In this document: positions 1 to 6,018 of the stretch, one piece after another
Layout: each line of letters begins with the position of its first letter
How positions within the stretch are numbered: the stretch's first letter is position 1
Assembly (NCBI GenBank): GCA_012519645.1
Contig: JAAYPU010000175.1
Coordinates: 1-6,527, forward strand
Origin: Clostridiales bacterium
GTDB taxonomy: Bacteria; Bacillota; Clostridia; Peptostreptococcales; JAAYPU01
Direction: 5' to 3'
Length of the DNA stretch: 6,527 bases
Made by a program: the position numbers and the translations under genes
Notes under the pieces: model-generated
The model's database searches: none
Seen by the model: only the letters and a program-made list of their open reading frames with translations
Told to the model about the DNA's origin: nothing

Positions 1-1278
1 AAATCCAAAGCACCTACTACCAGATAAGCAGGCCTGACTACGGGAGGTATATATTTTTTTATCTTCATACGGTATCTGCATATATGCATCTCCAACGGCA
101 CTATCTCTGTAAATAGGTACAGGAGGTACATCTTCTTCATTATAAATGTAATAGTTTAAGCCACAGTTCGCAACCAAATACAGTACATTGCCTATCTTTC
201 GGGAGGACACGTAATTGCCTTCCAGTTCTATCTCACGAGTCAATATTATATTTTGCTTGTCTGAAATATCATAAATATATGCAGCCAGTCTGTTTTGGGA
301 ATAGGTTAGGTATTTTGATTTTGATATAACATTGCTGTCTCTTACATAAACAGGATAAACCGAGCCGATTATTATGAGATGTTCTTTATCTATATATAAT
401 TCTTGGGGAGTGAAGGATCCTTCTTTAAAGCTTATTTTTTTGATTATCTCCAATTCCTTATAAGGAGCCGCCTTTGTTATGGTAACATTTCCATTACTGA
501 CCTGATAAATATAGCTCCCGTCTGTTTTTACGATATCGGCTTCATCTACACCCTGTACCTGTACATTGGTTTCCGAATAATTTGTGCCTTCGGCTTCCGA
601 AACAGCCCATGCAGAAACATCGTTAGTTACAGCCTCATTTTTACGGGCAGTGCCGATATTTGTCATTTCCTTTAATAATTGCATTAAGTTTTCTTTAGTT
701 CCCACGCTTGGCAGTTTATTTACTCTGCTTATAATACCGTCAAGTACGCTTTTCTCCGATACAGGGTCAAAAATATCCGCGATATCACTAATGATAATAA
801 GACCCCTGTCATAAAACACTTCTTTGCCCAGAGCTTCACTGACTGCTCTTAAAGGTACAAACATTCGTTTGTTTACAATAGCAGCAGGTACATCCAAATA
901 ATATAAGTTTTTATTCACATACATTTCCGAACTATCTGCCGTAATTTTTATATTCTTATTTTTTAGCTTAATAGTTGCAGTGGAAGATACCGCATCCCAC
1001 GAAACTTCAGCACCAAAGCATTCTGAAACAAATCGTATCGGTACCAAAGTTCTGTTCTTTTCGACAAAAGGCGCAATCCGCTCATTTTCTGAATCTATTG
1101 GTGTTTCCTTATTGTTCACCAATGCCAAATTGCTGTTGACGTAAATTACTGCAGCATTTCCTAATCGCTCATCAACTGAACCCTTTGGAGCCCCATGACT
1201 GATAAATTGCAATGCCAAAGCACTTGTCAAAACTGCTATAAGCATTCCCGCAGCTATAATATTCACTGACCTTCTCAT
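1..1278 (-). CDS. Secreted copper-amine-oxidase-N-domain / beta-propeller protein, partial, with apparent frameshift
   Basis: The start is the ATG at 1278-1276, preceded by an AAGGAGAG/AAGGGA ribosome binding site. The reading frame stays open for 408 codons to an A7 run, and the C-terminus lies beyond the left edge. Residues 7-25 form a hydrophobic signal or anchor after MRR, so the protein should be exported. Residues about 45-165 look like a copper amine oxidase N-terminal domain (PF07833 type), with two typical repeats: NRTLVPIRFVSECFGAEVSWD at 75-95 (shown from the R in the family pattern LVPxRFxxExxGxxVxWD) and RMFVPLRAVSEALG at 138-151. From about 234 it matches the secreted C-terminal beta-propeller family (PF09826 type): YSETNVQVQGVDEADIVKTD, then YDISD and EGNYVSSRKIG. 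Despite the domain name, no catalytic oxidase is present; these domains are thought to act at the cell surface, possibly binding wall or ligand. Near the edge the frame breaks: after K408 the family-like continuation YIPPVVRPAYLVVGALD is in another frame. Family assignment is confident; the exact role is unknown. Confidence 0.88.
   Translation of the reverse strand, partial: MRRSVNIIAAGMLIAVLTSALALQFISHGAPKGSVDERLGNAAVIYVNSNLALVNNKETPIDSENERIAPFVEKNRTLVPIRFVSECFGAEVSWDAVSSTATIKLKNKNIKITADSSEMYVNKNLYYLDVPAAIVNKRMFVPLRAVSEALGKEVFYDRGLIIISDIADIFDPVSEKSVLDGIISRVNKLPSVGTKENLMQLLKEMTNIGTARKNEAVTNDVSAWAVSEAEGTNYSETNVQVQGVDEADIVKTDGSYIYQVSNGNVTITKAAPYKELEIIKKISFKEGSFTPQELYIDKEHLIIIGSVYPVYVRDSNVISKSKYLTYSQNRLAAYIYDISDKQNIILTREIELEGNYVSSRKIGNVLYLVANCGLNYYIYNEEDVPPVPIYRDSAVGDAYMQIPYEDKKIYTSRSQACLSGSRCFGF
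54..60 (-). other. Apparent +1-base frameshift in A7 homopolymer
   Basis: The minus strand reads GAT, seven A, then TATATACCTCCC. The upstream frame gives EDKKIYTSRSQACLSG, which is unlike the family. If the run had six A the sequence would continue EDKKYIPPVVRPAYLVVGALD-like, which looks like a normal strand of this beta-propeller family after the PxYRDS region. One extra A is the simplest explanation. It is either a sequencing or assembly error in a homopolymer, or a genuine phase-variable or inactivating mutation. The sequence alone cannot tell them apart. Confidence 0.75.
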
Positions 1279-1350
1279 AAGTCCCTTCTCTCCTTTTTTA
1301 GAAGCTTTTACTTGATTGGACTTTTTTTACAGACAAAAGTTCCAATATTA

Positions 1351-1572
1351 GGGAATAGAAAATAGGGAATAGGGATCAGAGGTTAGAGGAATTTAAGATA
1401 AAAAATAAAAGATAAAAAACAACAGTTGCAGTTAGAATTTGACAAAGTCAAATTCTAACTGCAACTGTTATCTATTATTTATTTTCTCTAATCTATTATA
1501 CTACCTGAGACCTTAGACCTCCGCTGACCTCGGACTGATGCGAAGCATCCCTGCTTCATATTCTATTCTCCG
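1351..1572. repeat. Heptamer-phased palindromic intergenic element 1
   Basis: A perfect 23-bp inverted repeat (1421-1443 and 1447-1469, 3-nt loop AAA, apex CAAAG) forms the core. Both flanks are built from 7-bp units. On the left are GGGAATA, GAAAATA, GGGAATA, GGGATCA, GAGGTTA, GAGGAAT (1351-1392), then AGATAAA, AAATAAA, AGATAAA (1396-1416). On the right, read on the minus strand, are AGATTAG, AGAAAAT, AAATAAT, AGATAAC (1494-1467), then AGGTCTA and AGGTCTC units around 1505-1525. The arms are therefore imperfectly complementary out to the GAATAG/CTATTC edges. The right edge overlaps the last codons of the LiaI/LiaF-like gene. A small GATGC-GAA-GCATC hairpin lies at 1537-1549. No transposase is present; the outer limits are approximate. 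Confidence 0.75.
1397..1469 (-). terminator. Probable intrinsic terminator of the LiaI/LiaF-like gene
   Basis: On the minus strand, about 94 bases past the stop codon of the gene ending at 1563, the 23-bp perfect stem of palindromic element 1 (1469-1421) is followed directly by a T-rich tract, GTTTTTTATCTTTTATTTTTT (1420-1400). A long stable hairpin plus a U-rich tail fits a Rho-independent terminator. The stem is longer and less GC-rich than a typical one, so termination may be a side effect of the repeat. Confidence 0.6.
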
Positions 1573-2063
1573 TTATTTTTTGATTTTTCTTTACAGCTCG
1601 GTAGTATTAAAAATACTATCCCTAAAACAATCAGCAGGGCCGGGACTGCTTTATTGAGCAGCAGCGTTCCGCCAATATTAATGAATAAAAAGAAACCTCC
1701 GATTGCGCTCAATACACCAACAGGTACGAGTAATCCTCCGTTTCTGCCGCCGAACAGGTACATCTGAAAAAGTCCTACTGCCGGAGCGAATATGAATAAT
1801 GGCCATAACGTATCCATCCATCTGTATCCAAAAACCCCACAGAAACTAAAAATAAATCCCAGTGTAAGAAATATGCCGGCAGGCACCAATAACCCTCGTT
1901 TATGAGGGCCGCTGAGTCCTCCAATTTCAAAAGCAAGTCCTATAACCCAGAAAACAATGACCCAAGCATTTTCAAATAATCGCTGTGTCCATCCGAAATA
2001 ATTACAAAAAAGCCATGCAACTCCTATGAATATAAGGAGTAATGCCGTATCTTTTGATTTCAT
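1563..2063 (-). CDS. Small polytopic membrane protein, LiaI/LiaF-like (DUF5668-type)
   Basis: This is a 166-aa integral membrane protein starting at ATG 2063 behind AGAGGTG. It has about five to six hydrophobic segments: residues 6-22, 32-48, 57-76, 84-104, 109-130 and 138-155. A lysine-rich cytosolic tail (CKEKSKNNGE) follows. The sequence opens with ALLLIFIGVAWLF, the pattern of LiaI/LiaF-type transmembrane regions found in Firmicutes envelope-stress membrane proteins. It carries an internal duplication: GLLVPAGIFLTLGFIFSF (57-74) resembles GLLVPVGVLSAIGGFFLF (110-127). No catalytic motif is seen. It appears to be monocistronic, with its own promoter (2098-2125) and a downstream terminator hairpin. 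A role in sensing or buffering envelope stress is an inference from the fold family only; the LiaF C-terminal domain is absent. Confidence 0.75.
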   Translation of the reverse strand: MKSKDTALLLIFIGVAWLFCNYFGWTQRLFENAWVIVFWVIGLAFEIGGLSGPHKRGLLVPAGIFLTLGFIFSFCGVFGYRWMDTLWPLFIFAPAVGLFQMYLFGGRNGGLLVPVGVLSAIGGFFLFINIGGTLLLNKAVPALLIVLGIVFLILPSCKEKSKNNGE

Positions 2064-2097
2064 ATTTTCACCTCTAACATAATAATTTCTTATACCC

Positions 2098-2125
2098 AGT
2101 ATATATCTTATTCATTAATATTCAA
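2098..2125 (-). promoter_or_regulatory. Sigma-A-type promoter for the LiaI/LiaF-like gene
   Basis: On the minus strand a TTGAAT -35 (2125-2120) and a TATACT -10 (2103-2098) are separated by 16 bases. The -10 lies 34 bases upstream of the ATG at 2063, leaving a short leader with a good ribosome binding site. Both boxes match the housekeeping consensus at four or more of six positions. Confidence 0.6.
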
Positions 2126-2134
2126 TTTAAATAA

Positions 2135-2152
2135 TGTTAGAGTCTTGTTAGA
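2135..2152. promoter_or_regulatory. Direct heptamer repeat TGTTAGA x2, candidate response-regulator site
   Basis: TGTTAGA occurs at 2135-2141 and 2146-2152, exactly 11 bp apart, ending 10 bp upstream of the -35 box of the gene starting at 2063. Two 7-bp direct repeats with an 11-bp period, one helical turn, just upstream of -35 is the classical layout of an OmpR/PhoB-family activator box. No regulator gene is in the window, so the identity of the binder is unknown. Confidence 0.4.
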
Positions 2153-2163
2153 GATACGACAAT

Positions 2164-2273
2164 TCAACTGAAAACTGATAACTGATAACTGAAAGATAAG
2201 GATGATTTTGCTCAAAGCAAAATCTACTTTTATAAATATCTACCCTAACTATCAGTTTTCAGTTTTCAGTTGA
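2164..2273. repeat. Heptamer-phased palindromic intergenic element 2
   Basis: The left arm is four tandem heptamers, AACTGAA, AACTGAT, AACTGAT, AACTGAA (2166-2193), followed by AGATAAG. The right arm holds three of the same units inverted, ATCAGTT, TTCAGTT, TTCAGTT (2251-2271). 2164-2178 pairs perfectly with 2259-2273. Between them is a 9-bp hairpin, GATTTTGCT/AGCAAAATC (2204-2212, 2216-2224), with CAAAG at its apex as in element 1. The right end abuts the stop codon of the DUF362 gene. It could form a cruciform or an mRNA 3' hairpin, but no U-tract follows on the minus strand, so I do not call it a terminator. Confidence 0.75.
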
Positions 2274-3179
2274 TCATTCTGAGTCTACGACGACCGATCC
2301 TCCGTAGGCCTTTTGGCTGAATATATCTTCCGCCTCCTGTATTCGCAAACCCTTTATATTAATTTTGTCAAGCTCGCTTTGGCCAATTTCTTTCTTTGAA
2401 AGGATATGCAGATAATTGATTGCTTGGGGCTTGAACCCTATAATCCTCGCACAAATTGTATCTACACTAACAGGATCATTTCCGCATAATACAATGCCTG
2501 TATGTTTTGGAATTCCTTTTGTAGGACCGGACCCTATCATTGCAGGATTTGCACTGACAATAGACAGGTGGATTGGCACTTTTTCTGCCATGGCAGCAAT
2601 AAATCCGTGCAGATCTTCATGTATCCCCAGGTTTTTTTTGGGCGCGCCCTGTTCTTCTGTAGATGGCCAGGTTAATGCCATATTTTTTATTGCAGCAGAC
2701 ATGGTTGCTTCTTCATGAAATTTTAATTGCGTAAAAGAAATATATACATTCATTTCATTCATAACTTGATTCACCTTTATTTTACTGGGCTTTGGATGAT
2801 CAAGTTCGAGATTGATATAAGGGCCTGTGTTAAAATCCACAAACTCTACTTGTTCCTCACGTATGACATTTTCATATCCCACTGCTTTCAAAACCCCTGT
2901 AGTATCTCCATTCCCTGAACCTGTTCCTACAATGATCCTCTTGGGATGCCGCTGTTTTATCCATTGCAAAATGTATCTGAAGGTATCAGCACCCACTGTT
3001 ACACCCGAAGAAGAGAAAGGCTTCTTATAGTTCACCCAATTCGGAGATAATACAACTACTGAATCCTGATTAATGAGTTCTTTTGCTTCTATTAGCTCCA
3101 ATCCTTGTGATACTGCATCCCGTTCCTGCTCATGCATTGTAATAGCCACATCAGCTTTTTCATATTTCACTGTTTCCAT
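2274..3179 (-). CDS. DUF362 domain-containing protein without ferredoxin cysteines
   Basis: This is a 301-aa soluble protein starting at ATG 3179 behind a consensus AGGAGG (spacer CCTAT). It covers the DUF362 (PF04015) fold: VVVLSPNWVNYKKP (41-54) corresponds to the 'KPNLV' strand, and RIIVGTGSGNG (81-91) is a glycine-rich loop. KFHEEATMSAAIKNMALTWP (153-172) is the 'K-H...KN..G' region, and GSGPTKGIPKHTGIVLCGND (216-235) followed by PVSVDTICARIIGF (236-249) matches the C-terminal family signature. Many DUF362 proteins carry an extra 4Fe-4S ferredoxin domain. Here only two cysteines (232 and 243) exist and no CxxCxxC cluster, so it is the minimal form. There is no signal peptide or membrane segment. 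The biochemical function of the family is not settled. It appears to be transcribed alone, since a terminator lies upstream (3253-3279) and an inverted-repeat element follows its stop. Confidence 0.85.
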   Translation of the reverse strand: METVKYEKADVAITMHEQERDAVSQGLELIEAKELINQDSVVVLSPNWVNYKKPFSSSGVTVGADTFRYILQWIKQRHPKRIIVGTGSGNGDTTGVLKAVGYENVIREEQVEFVDFNTGPYINLELDHPKPSKIKVNQVMNEMNVYISFTQLKFHEEATMSAAIKNMALTWPSTEEQGAPKKNLGIHEDLHGFIAAMAEKVPIHLSIVSANPAMIGSGPTKGIPKHTGIVLCGNDPVSVDTICARIIGFKPQAINYLHILSKKEIGQSELDKINIKGLRIQEAEDIFSQKAYGGSVVVDSE

Positions 3180-3252
3180 ATAGGCCTCCTTATTTTATCT
3201 AGAATAAGTTTTTCCAATTTAAGAAGACCATATTCAAATAGAGCATAAACAA

Positions 3253-3279
3253 AAAAATCCTTCAACCTGAAGGATTTTT
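3253..3279 (-). terminator. Intrinsic terminator of the DUF2157-GDYXXLXY-UbiA operon
   Basis: A perfect 12-bp stem AAAAATCCTTCA/TGAAGGATTTTT with a 3-nt ACC loop sits 57 bases beyond the UbiA stop codon at 3337. On the minus strand it ends in TTTTTTTG, a proper U-tract. The flanking A and T runs make it potentially bidirectional, but no plus-strand gene needs it. Confidence 0.85.
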
Positions 3280-3336
3280 CACACTAATTCTTAATTTTAA
3301 TCAGTAAGACATTTCATAATTGATATTTTATTCAGA

Positions 3337-4284
3337 TCAACTTAGTATTACAGCAATTCCAATAGTGATAACATATACAACGCTTAACAGAATAAAATTT
3401 TTCACAGCCAAAGGGAAGGTTTCTGCTTTGCTTTGTTTTTCATAAAACATCAAAATGTTTTTTCTTATCGGAATAATAGTCAACAGTGCCAATCCGGCAA
3501 CTAGAGGCAATGCTTTTATTACTATCAAAAACAATATATCGATATATGCTATATAATAAAGCATTTCAAATATCTTTAGTGATTTTTGTATGCCAACAAA
3601 AACAGCCAGTGTATATCGTTTATTTGCGATATCTTCCTCTCTGTCACAAATGTTGTTGGCAAGCATAATATTTGCAATACCATTGACAGTTGGAACAGAT
3701 AATAAGAATATGAATAATGCTTCCAAAATATTAACATGAACGCTTAATATACCTGCGTCATAAAGCCATGATATAACTCCCTGATCATATATATGTATAT
3801 AAACAGAAATAAAAACGATGATGAATCCCATAAAGAGTCCCGAAAAAATTTCACCGAAAGGTGTTCGTGATATGGGAATAGGTCCGAAGGAATACAAAAT
3901 ACCTACTACAAAGCATAACACTCCCAATAGCAGTACTAATATAGTCGTATTCAAAAACAATAGTATTCCAAAGAAGATGGCAATAGCTAATAAAACAAAG
4001 ATGGTTATTCGTACGGTACTTTCTTTGAGATTATATTTTACTATTGCATTATGCATGAGATAGCCATAACCTTTTGTCTCATACGCATTTCTATAGTCAT
4101 AATAATTGTTTATGGCTGTGGCAGTCATATCAAAAACAACCATTGAAATAAGCATTAGAAAAAAAGCCTTAATATTGAATGTATCAAATCTATAGAACGT
4201 ATAGACTGTCCCTAATGCAAATGGAATAACACTGGCTACTTTTGTCTGGATCTCAACCAATTTTAAAAATGCTTTAAGTGTCAT
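3337..4284 (-). CDS. UbiA-family prenyltransferase (MenA-like)
   Basis: This 315-aa multi-pass membrane protein starts at ATG 4284 behind AGGAGG (spacer CAAAG). UbiA enzymes transfer a polyprenyl chain from its diphosphate to an aromatic or other acceptor at the membrane. Two Asp-rich motifs bind Mg-diphosphate. The first appears as NNYYDYRNAYE (59-69), against the usual MenA-type NDxxDxxxxxD; the second is NNICDREEDIANKRYTL (210-226), with D214 and D218 and the following KRYTL kept. YSFGPIPISRTPFGEIFSG (131-149) matches the MenA 'Y..GP.P...GE.F' region. About eight to nine hydrophobic helices surround these. It is the third gene of an operon, 30 bases after the GDYXXLXY gene. No menaquinone biosynthesis genes are near, so the substrate is unknown. 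The first motif has D60 replaced by N and the last D by E, so altered specificity or weaker metal binding is possible. Confidence 0.85.
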   Translation of the reverse strand: MTLKAFLKLVEIQTKVASVIPFALGTVYTFYRFDTFNIKAFFLMLISMVVFDMTATAINNYYDYRNAYETKGYGYLMHNAIVKYNLKESTVRITIFVLLAIAIFFGILLFLNTTILVLLLGVLCFVVGILYSFGPIPISRTPFGEIFSGLFMGFIIVFISVYIHIYDQGVISWLYDAGILSVHVNILEALFIFLLSVPTVNGIANIMLANNICDREEDIANKRYTLAVFVGIQKSLKIFEMLYYIAYIDILFLIVIKALPLVAGLALLTIIPIRKNILMFYEKQSKAETFPLAVKNFILLSVVYVITIGIAVILS

Positions 4285-4314
4285 CTTTGCCTCCTATTAT
4301 TTTCTTAAAACTCT

Positions 4315-4869
4315 TTATTCTGCTATTACATCAAGCAGTAAGGCATAGCCTTTAAAAACTTTGATCAATGCAAACGCCTCACCCTTCATCACCTTATCTT
4401 CAAGCTCTTTTCCCGTATTTTCAGGAACAAAATATTTATCTAAGGAGTATTCTACAACAATAGTGTTTACTTTGTCATTACCATTCAATGTTATATAAGA
4501 TATCCTGCCTTTGATATACAGCTTATCTTCAGGTTTTGAAAGTGTGACCTCCTCAACATCAAAATACTTTCCATGTTGAGCTAAAATAACAAATATTTCT
4601 TTGTCGTGATAACCGTATGCATTTTCTTCCAATAATTTTATCATTTCCTTGTCCATCTTCTCAAAGCTAATTTCATTTATATCGTAGAAAAGTTGAATAT
4701 AATCCCCCCTAAAAACATCTCTTGGGTCATAAGCTCTTGTTTTTATCAATACCTCCTGGCCAAACATCATAGTAATGGCTGGTTTACTTATCATTGCGCC
4801 GTAAAAGATGATCAGTACAATGAAAATAACTATATATTTAAAACTTCTATTTTTAAAGAATTCTTTCAT
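4315..4869 (-). CDS. GDYXXLXY-domain membrane-anchored protein
   Basis: I place the start at ATG 4869, giving 184 aa. A strong GGAGGTGA ribosome binding site lies five bases upstream, and the protein then opens MKEFFKNRSFKY followed by one transmembrane helix (about 10-27). A longer reading from 4938 would lack that signal and overlap the upstream gene much further. The diagnostic motif PRDVFRGDYIQLFY (49-62) identifies the GDYXXLXY family (PF14345 type), with the domain lying outside the membrane after the single N-terminal anchor. The remainder is a soluble beta-rich region (KLYIKGRISYI, NTIVVEYSLDKYFVP). It overlaps the DUF2157 gene by 17 bp, implying translational coupling; the two families are commonly encoded side by side, which suggests one membrane complex. 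Molecular function is unknown. Confidence 0.88.
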   Translation of the reverse strand: MKEFFKNRSFKYIVIFIVLIIFYGAMISKPAITMMFGQEVLIKTRAYDPRDVFRGDYIQLFYDINEISFEKMDKEMIKLLEENAYGYHDKEIFVILAQHGKYFDVEEVTLSKPEDKLYIKGRISYITLNGNDKVNTIVVEYSLDKYFVPENTGKELEDKVMKGEAFALIKVFKGYALLLDVIAE

Positions 4870-5932
4870 TGTACTCACCTCCACGATGTTTCCTCGCACG
4901 ATCAAAGTAAATACCAAAAGCCAAAAGGATAGCACCACCTATAATAAAAAACATTGATTTTGGAAAAAAATCATAGAATGTATCAAAATAATATCTCAAT
5001 ATAATACCACATGTGAATACTAACGGTAATAACAATTGTTTTCGTACAAGACTCAATAAATAAATCAATAAACATATACCAAATATTATGGCAAAAATTT
5101 CTGCATTGCTTTGGCTGACGACTTCTCTCCAAATTTCATCTATGGTAAGAAATAAACCACTCACGCCTATTATTATAAGTCCTTGAAGCTTAAAGACGTT
5201 TGGATTCAGAGGCATCCTCACATAGTACATGATCAATCCGGCAGCAAAAAAGAACAAGACTATATAAAAAATACTTGCATCATAGAAATTAAATAAATAT
5301 ATGATAAAAAATATTGAAACTATGTTATTAAAAAAAGTAATGTAGGATGGATGATTGAAATACTTGTTGAGAGCATATAAAAGGACTATGACAAAAAAAC
5401 CGATAATCAATATATTATTATTAAAACTGTTTCCGATATAAGCCATCACCAATGCATGTAAAAAAATAACGATTCCTTTGTCAGCAAACAGAAAAGCAAC
5501 AGCCATGGTACCTATTGCCCATATAAGAAATGCATTGGCCAAAGTCCCTCCTAATTGGAACATCTGACCTATCAGGAAAATCCCTGCTCCATAAATCAAT
5601 ACACCTAAATATAAAAAAGCCTTCGAAATCTTTATATTATCCTCCTCAGTTTTATAAGAGATAAATAACGCACATCCTAAGGCAGCCACTATTATCATAA
5701 GTTTTACTTCATTGGATATATATATCCAATTACTAGCTATGAAGCTTAAAATACCCAGTCCTACCAAAACAGCACCTATAGTTAAAATTACTTTAATAAA
5801 ATTGAGACCTTCCTTTTCAGTATAAGACCCCATTATTTCATGATACTGCTGTTCAGTGATTATTCCTTCATTCCGATAATTTAAGAGCTCCTTCTTTAAG
5901 AAATCGTATTTGGCCTTGGGGAGATTTTTCAT
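4853..5932 (-). CDS. DUF2157 domain-containing polytopic membrane protein
   Basis: I choose ATG 5932 (359 aa). GAGAGGGGG lies seven bases upstream, and the predicted transcription start (about 5979) leaves no room for a binding site before the alternative ATG at 5974. The N-terminus is a cytosolic helical stretch ending in EGIITEQQYHEIM (about 22-34), the typical 'G.I.E.Q' lead-in of DUF2157 (PF09925). FIKVILTIGAVLVGLGIL then leads to FIASNW (about 45-69), another family hallmark. IGQMFQLGG (121-129) lies in a conserved re-entrant or loop region. Around ten further hydrophobic helices fill the rest, ending in a basic tail (FDRARKHRGGEYNERIL). It is the first gene of the operon with the GDYXXLXY and UbiA genes. 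No function is established for the family; a membrane complex with the GDYXXLXY partner is inferred from context. Confidence 0.87.
   Translation of the reverse strand: MKNLPKAKYDFLKKELLNYRNEGIITEQQYHEIMGSYTEKEGLNFIKVILTIGAVLVGLGILSFIASNWIYISNEVKLMIIVAALGCALFISYKTEEDNIKISKAFLYLGVLIYGAGIFLIGQMFQLGGTLANAFLIWAIGTMAVAFLFADKGIVIFLHALVMAYIGNSFNNNILIIGFFVIVLLYALNKYFNHPSYITFFNNIVSIFFIIYLFNFYDASIFYIVLFFFAAGLIMYYVRMPLNPNVFKLQGLIIIGVSGLFLTIDEIWREVVSQSNAEIFAIIFGICLLIYLLSLVRKQLLLPLVFTCGIILRYYFDTFYDFFPKSMFFIIGGAILLAFGIYFDRARKHRGGEYNERIL
4875..4882 (-). promoter_or_regulatory. Ribosome binding site fixing the GDYXXLXY start
   Basis: GGAGGTGA on the minus strand is embedded in the final codons of the DUF2157 gene, five bases before ATG 4869. 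It selects this internal ATG over the one at 4938, which has no such site, and points to coupled translation of the overlapping pair. Confidence 0.8.
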
Positions 5933-5939
5933 TAGAATA

Positions 5940-5948
5940 CCCCCTCTC
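5940..5948 (-). promoter_or_regulatory. Ribosome binding site fixing the DUF2157 start
   Basis: GAGAGGGGG on the minus strand, seven bases before ATG 5932, supports that start. It is itself inside the extended frame that begins at 5974, which therefore looks like untranslated leader. Confidence 0.7.
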
Positions 5949-5985
5949 TTTTTCATTAAATTATAATATTTCATACTTTATTACA

Positions 5986-6016
5986 ATTATACCATAATGG
6001 TTAGAACTGCATTCAA
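5986..6016 (-). promoter_or_regulatory. Extended -10 promoter of the three-gene operon
   Basis: TATGGTATAAT on the minus strand (5996-5986) is a perfect extended -10 (TRTGnTATAAT). A TTGAAT at 6016-6011 could be a -35, but the 19-base spacing is long, so the extended -10 probably carries the promoter. Predicted initiation near 5979 gives a leader of about 47 bases to ATG 5932. The left arm of the 46-bp inverted repeat ends just two bases upstream of the TTGAAT. Confidence 0.7.
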
Positions 6017-6018
6017 TA

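Noticed and set aside
54..60. Programmed -1 ribosomal frameshift at the A-rich run
   Set aside because: A -1 slip leads to a third frame, not to the one with family-like sequence; the required change is loss of one base.
403..814. Two plus-strand open frames opposite the beta-propeller gene
   Set aside because: They lie antisense to a clearly coding frame, lack ribosome binding sites and resemble no family; they are shadows.
1279..1350. Promoter or riboswitch before the beta-propeller gene
   Set aside because: I found the ribosome binding site but no -35/-10 pair with sensible spacing and no recognisable riboswitch fold; the GGAC-TTTT/AAAAGTTCC near-palindrome at about 1318-1343 is too imperfect to call.
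2166..2271. CRISPR-like repeat array
   Set aside because: The units are 7 bp, contiguous and without spacers, and no cas gene is present; it is a tandem-heptamer palindrome.
2416..3030. Three plus-strand open frames opposite the DUF362 gene
   Set aside because: They are antisense to a well-matched family gene and have no coding features of their own.
3180..3252. Promoter for the DUF362 gene
   Set aside because: TTGAAT, TTAAAT and TAAAAT elements exist but none are paired at 16-18 bases, so no specific promoter can be supported.
4870..4938. Longer N-terminus for the GDYXXLXY protein (start at 4938)
   Set aside because: It would overlap the DUF2157 gene by 86 bases and has no ribosome binding site, whereas ATG 4869 has GGAGGTGA at ideal distance and gives a normal anchor sequence.
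5933..5974. Longer N-terminus for the DUF2157 protein (start at 5974)
   Set aside because: The predicted transcription start is only about five bases upstream of that ATG; the later ATG at 5932 has a strong ribosome binding site within this stretch.
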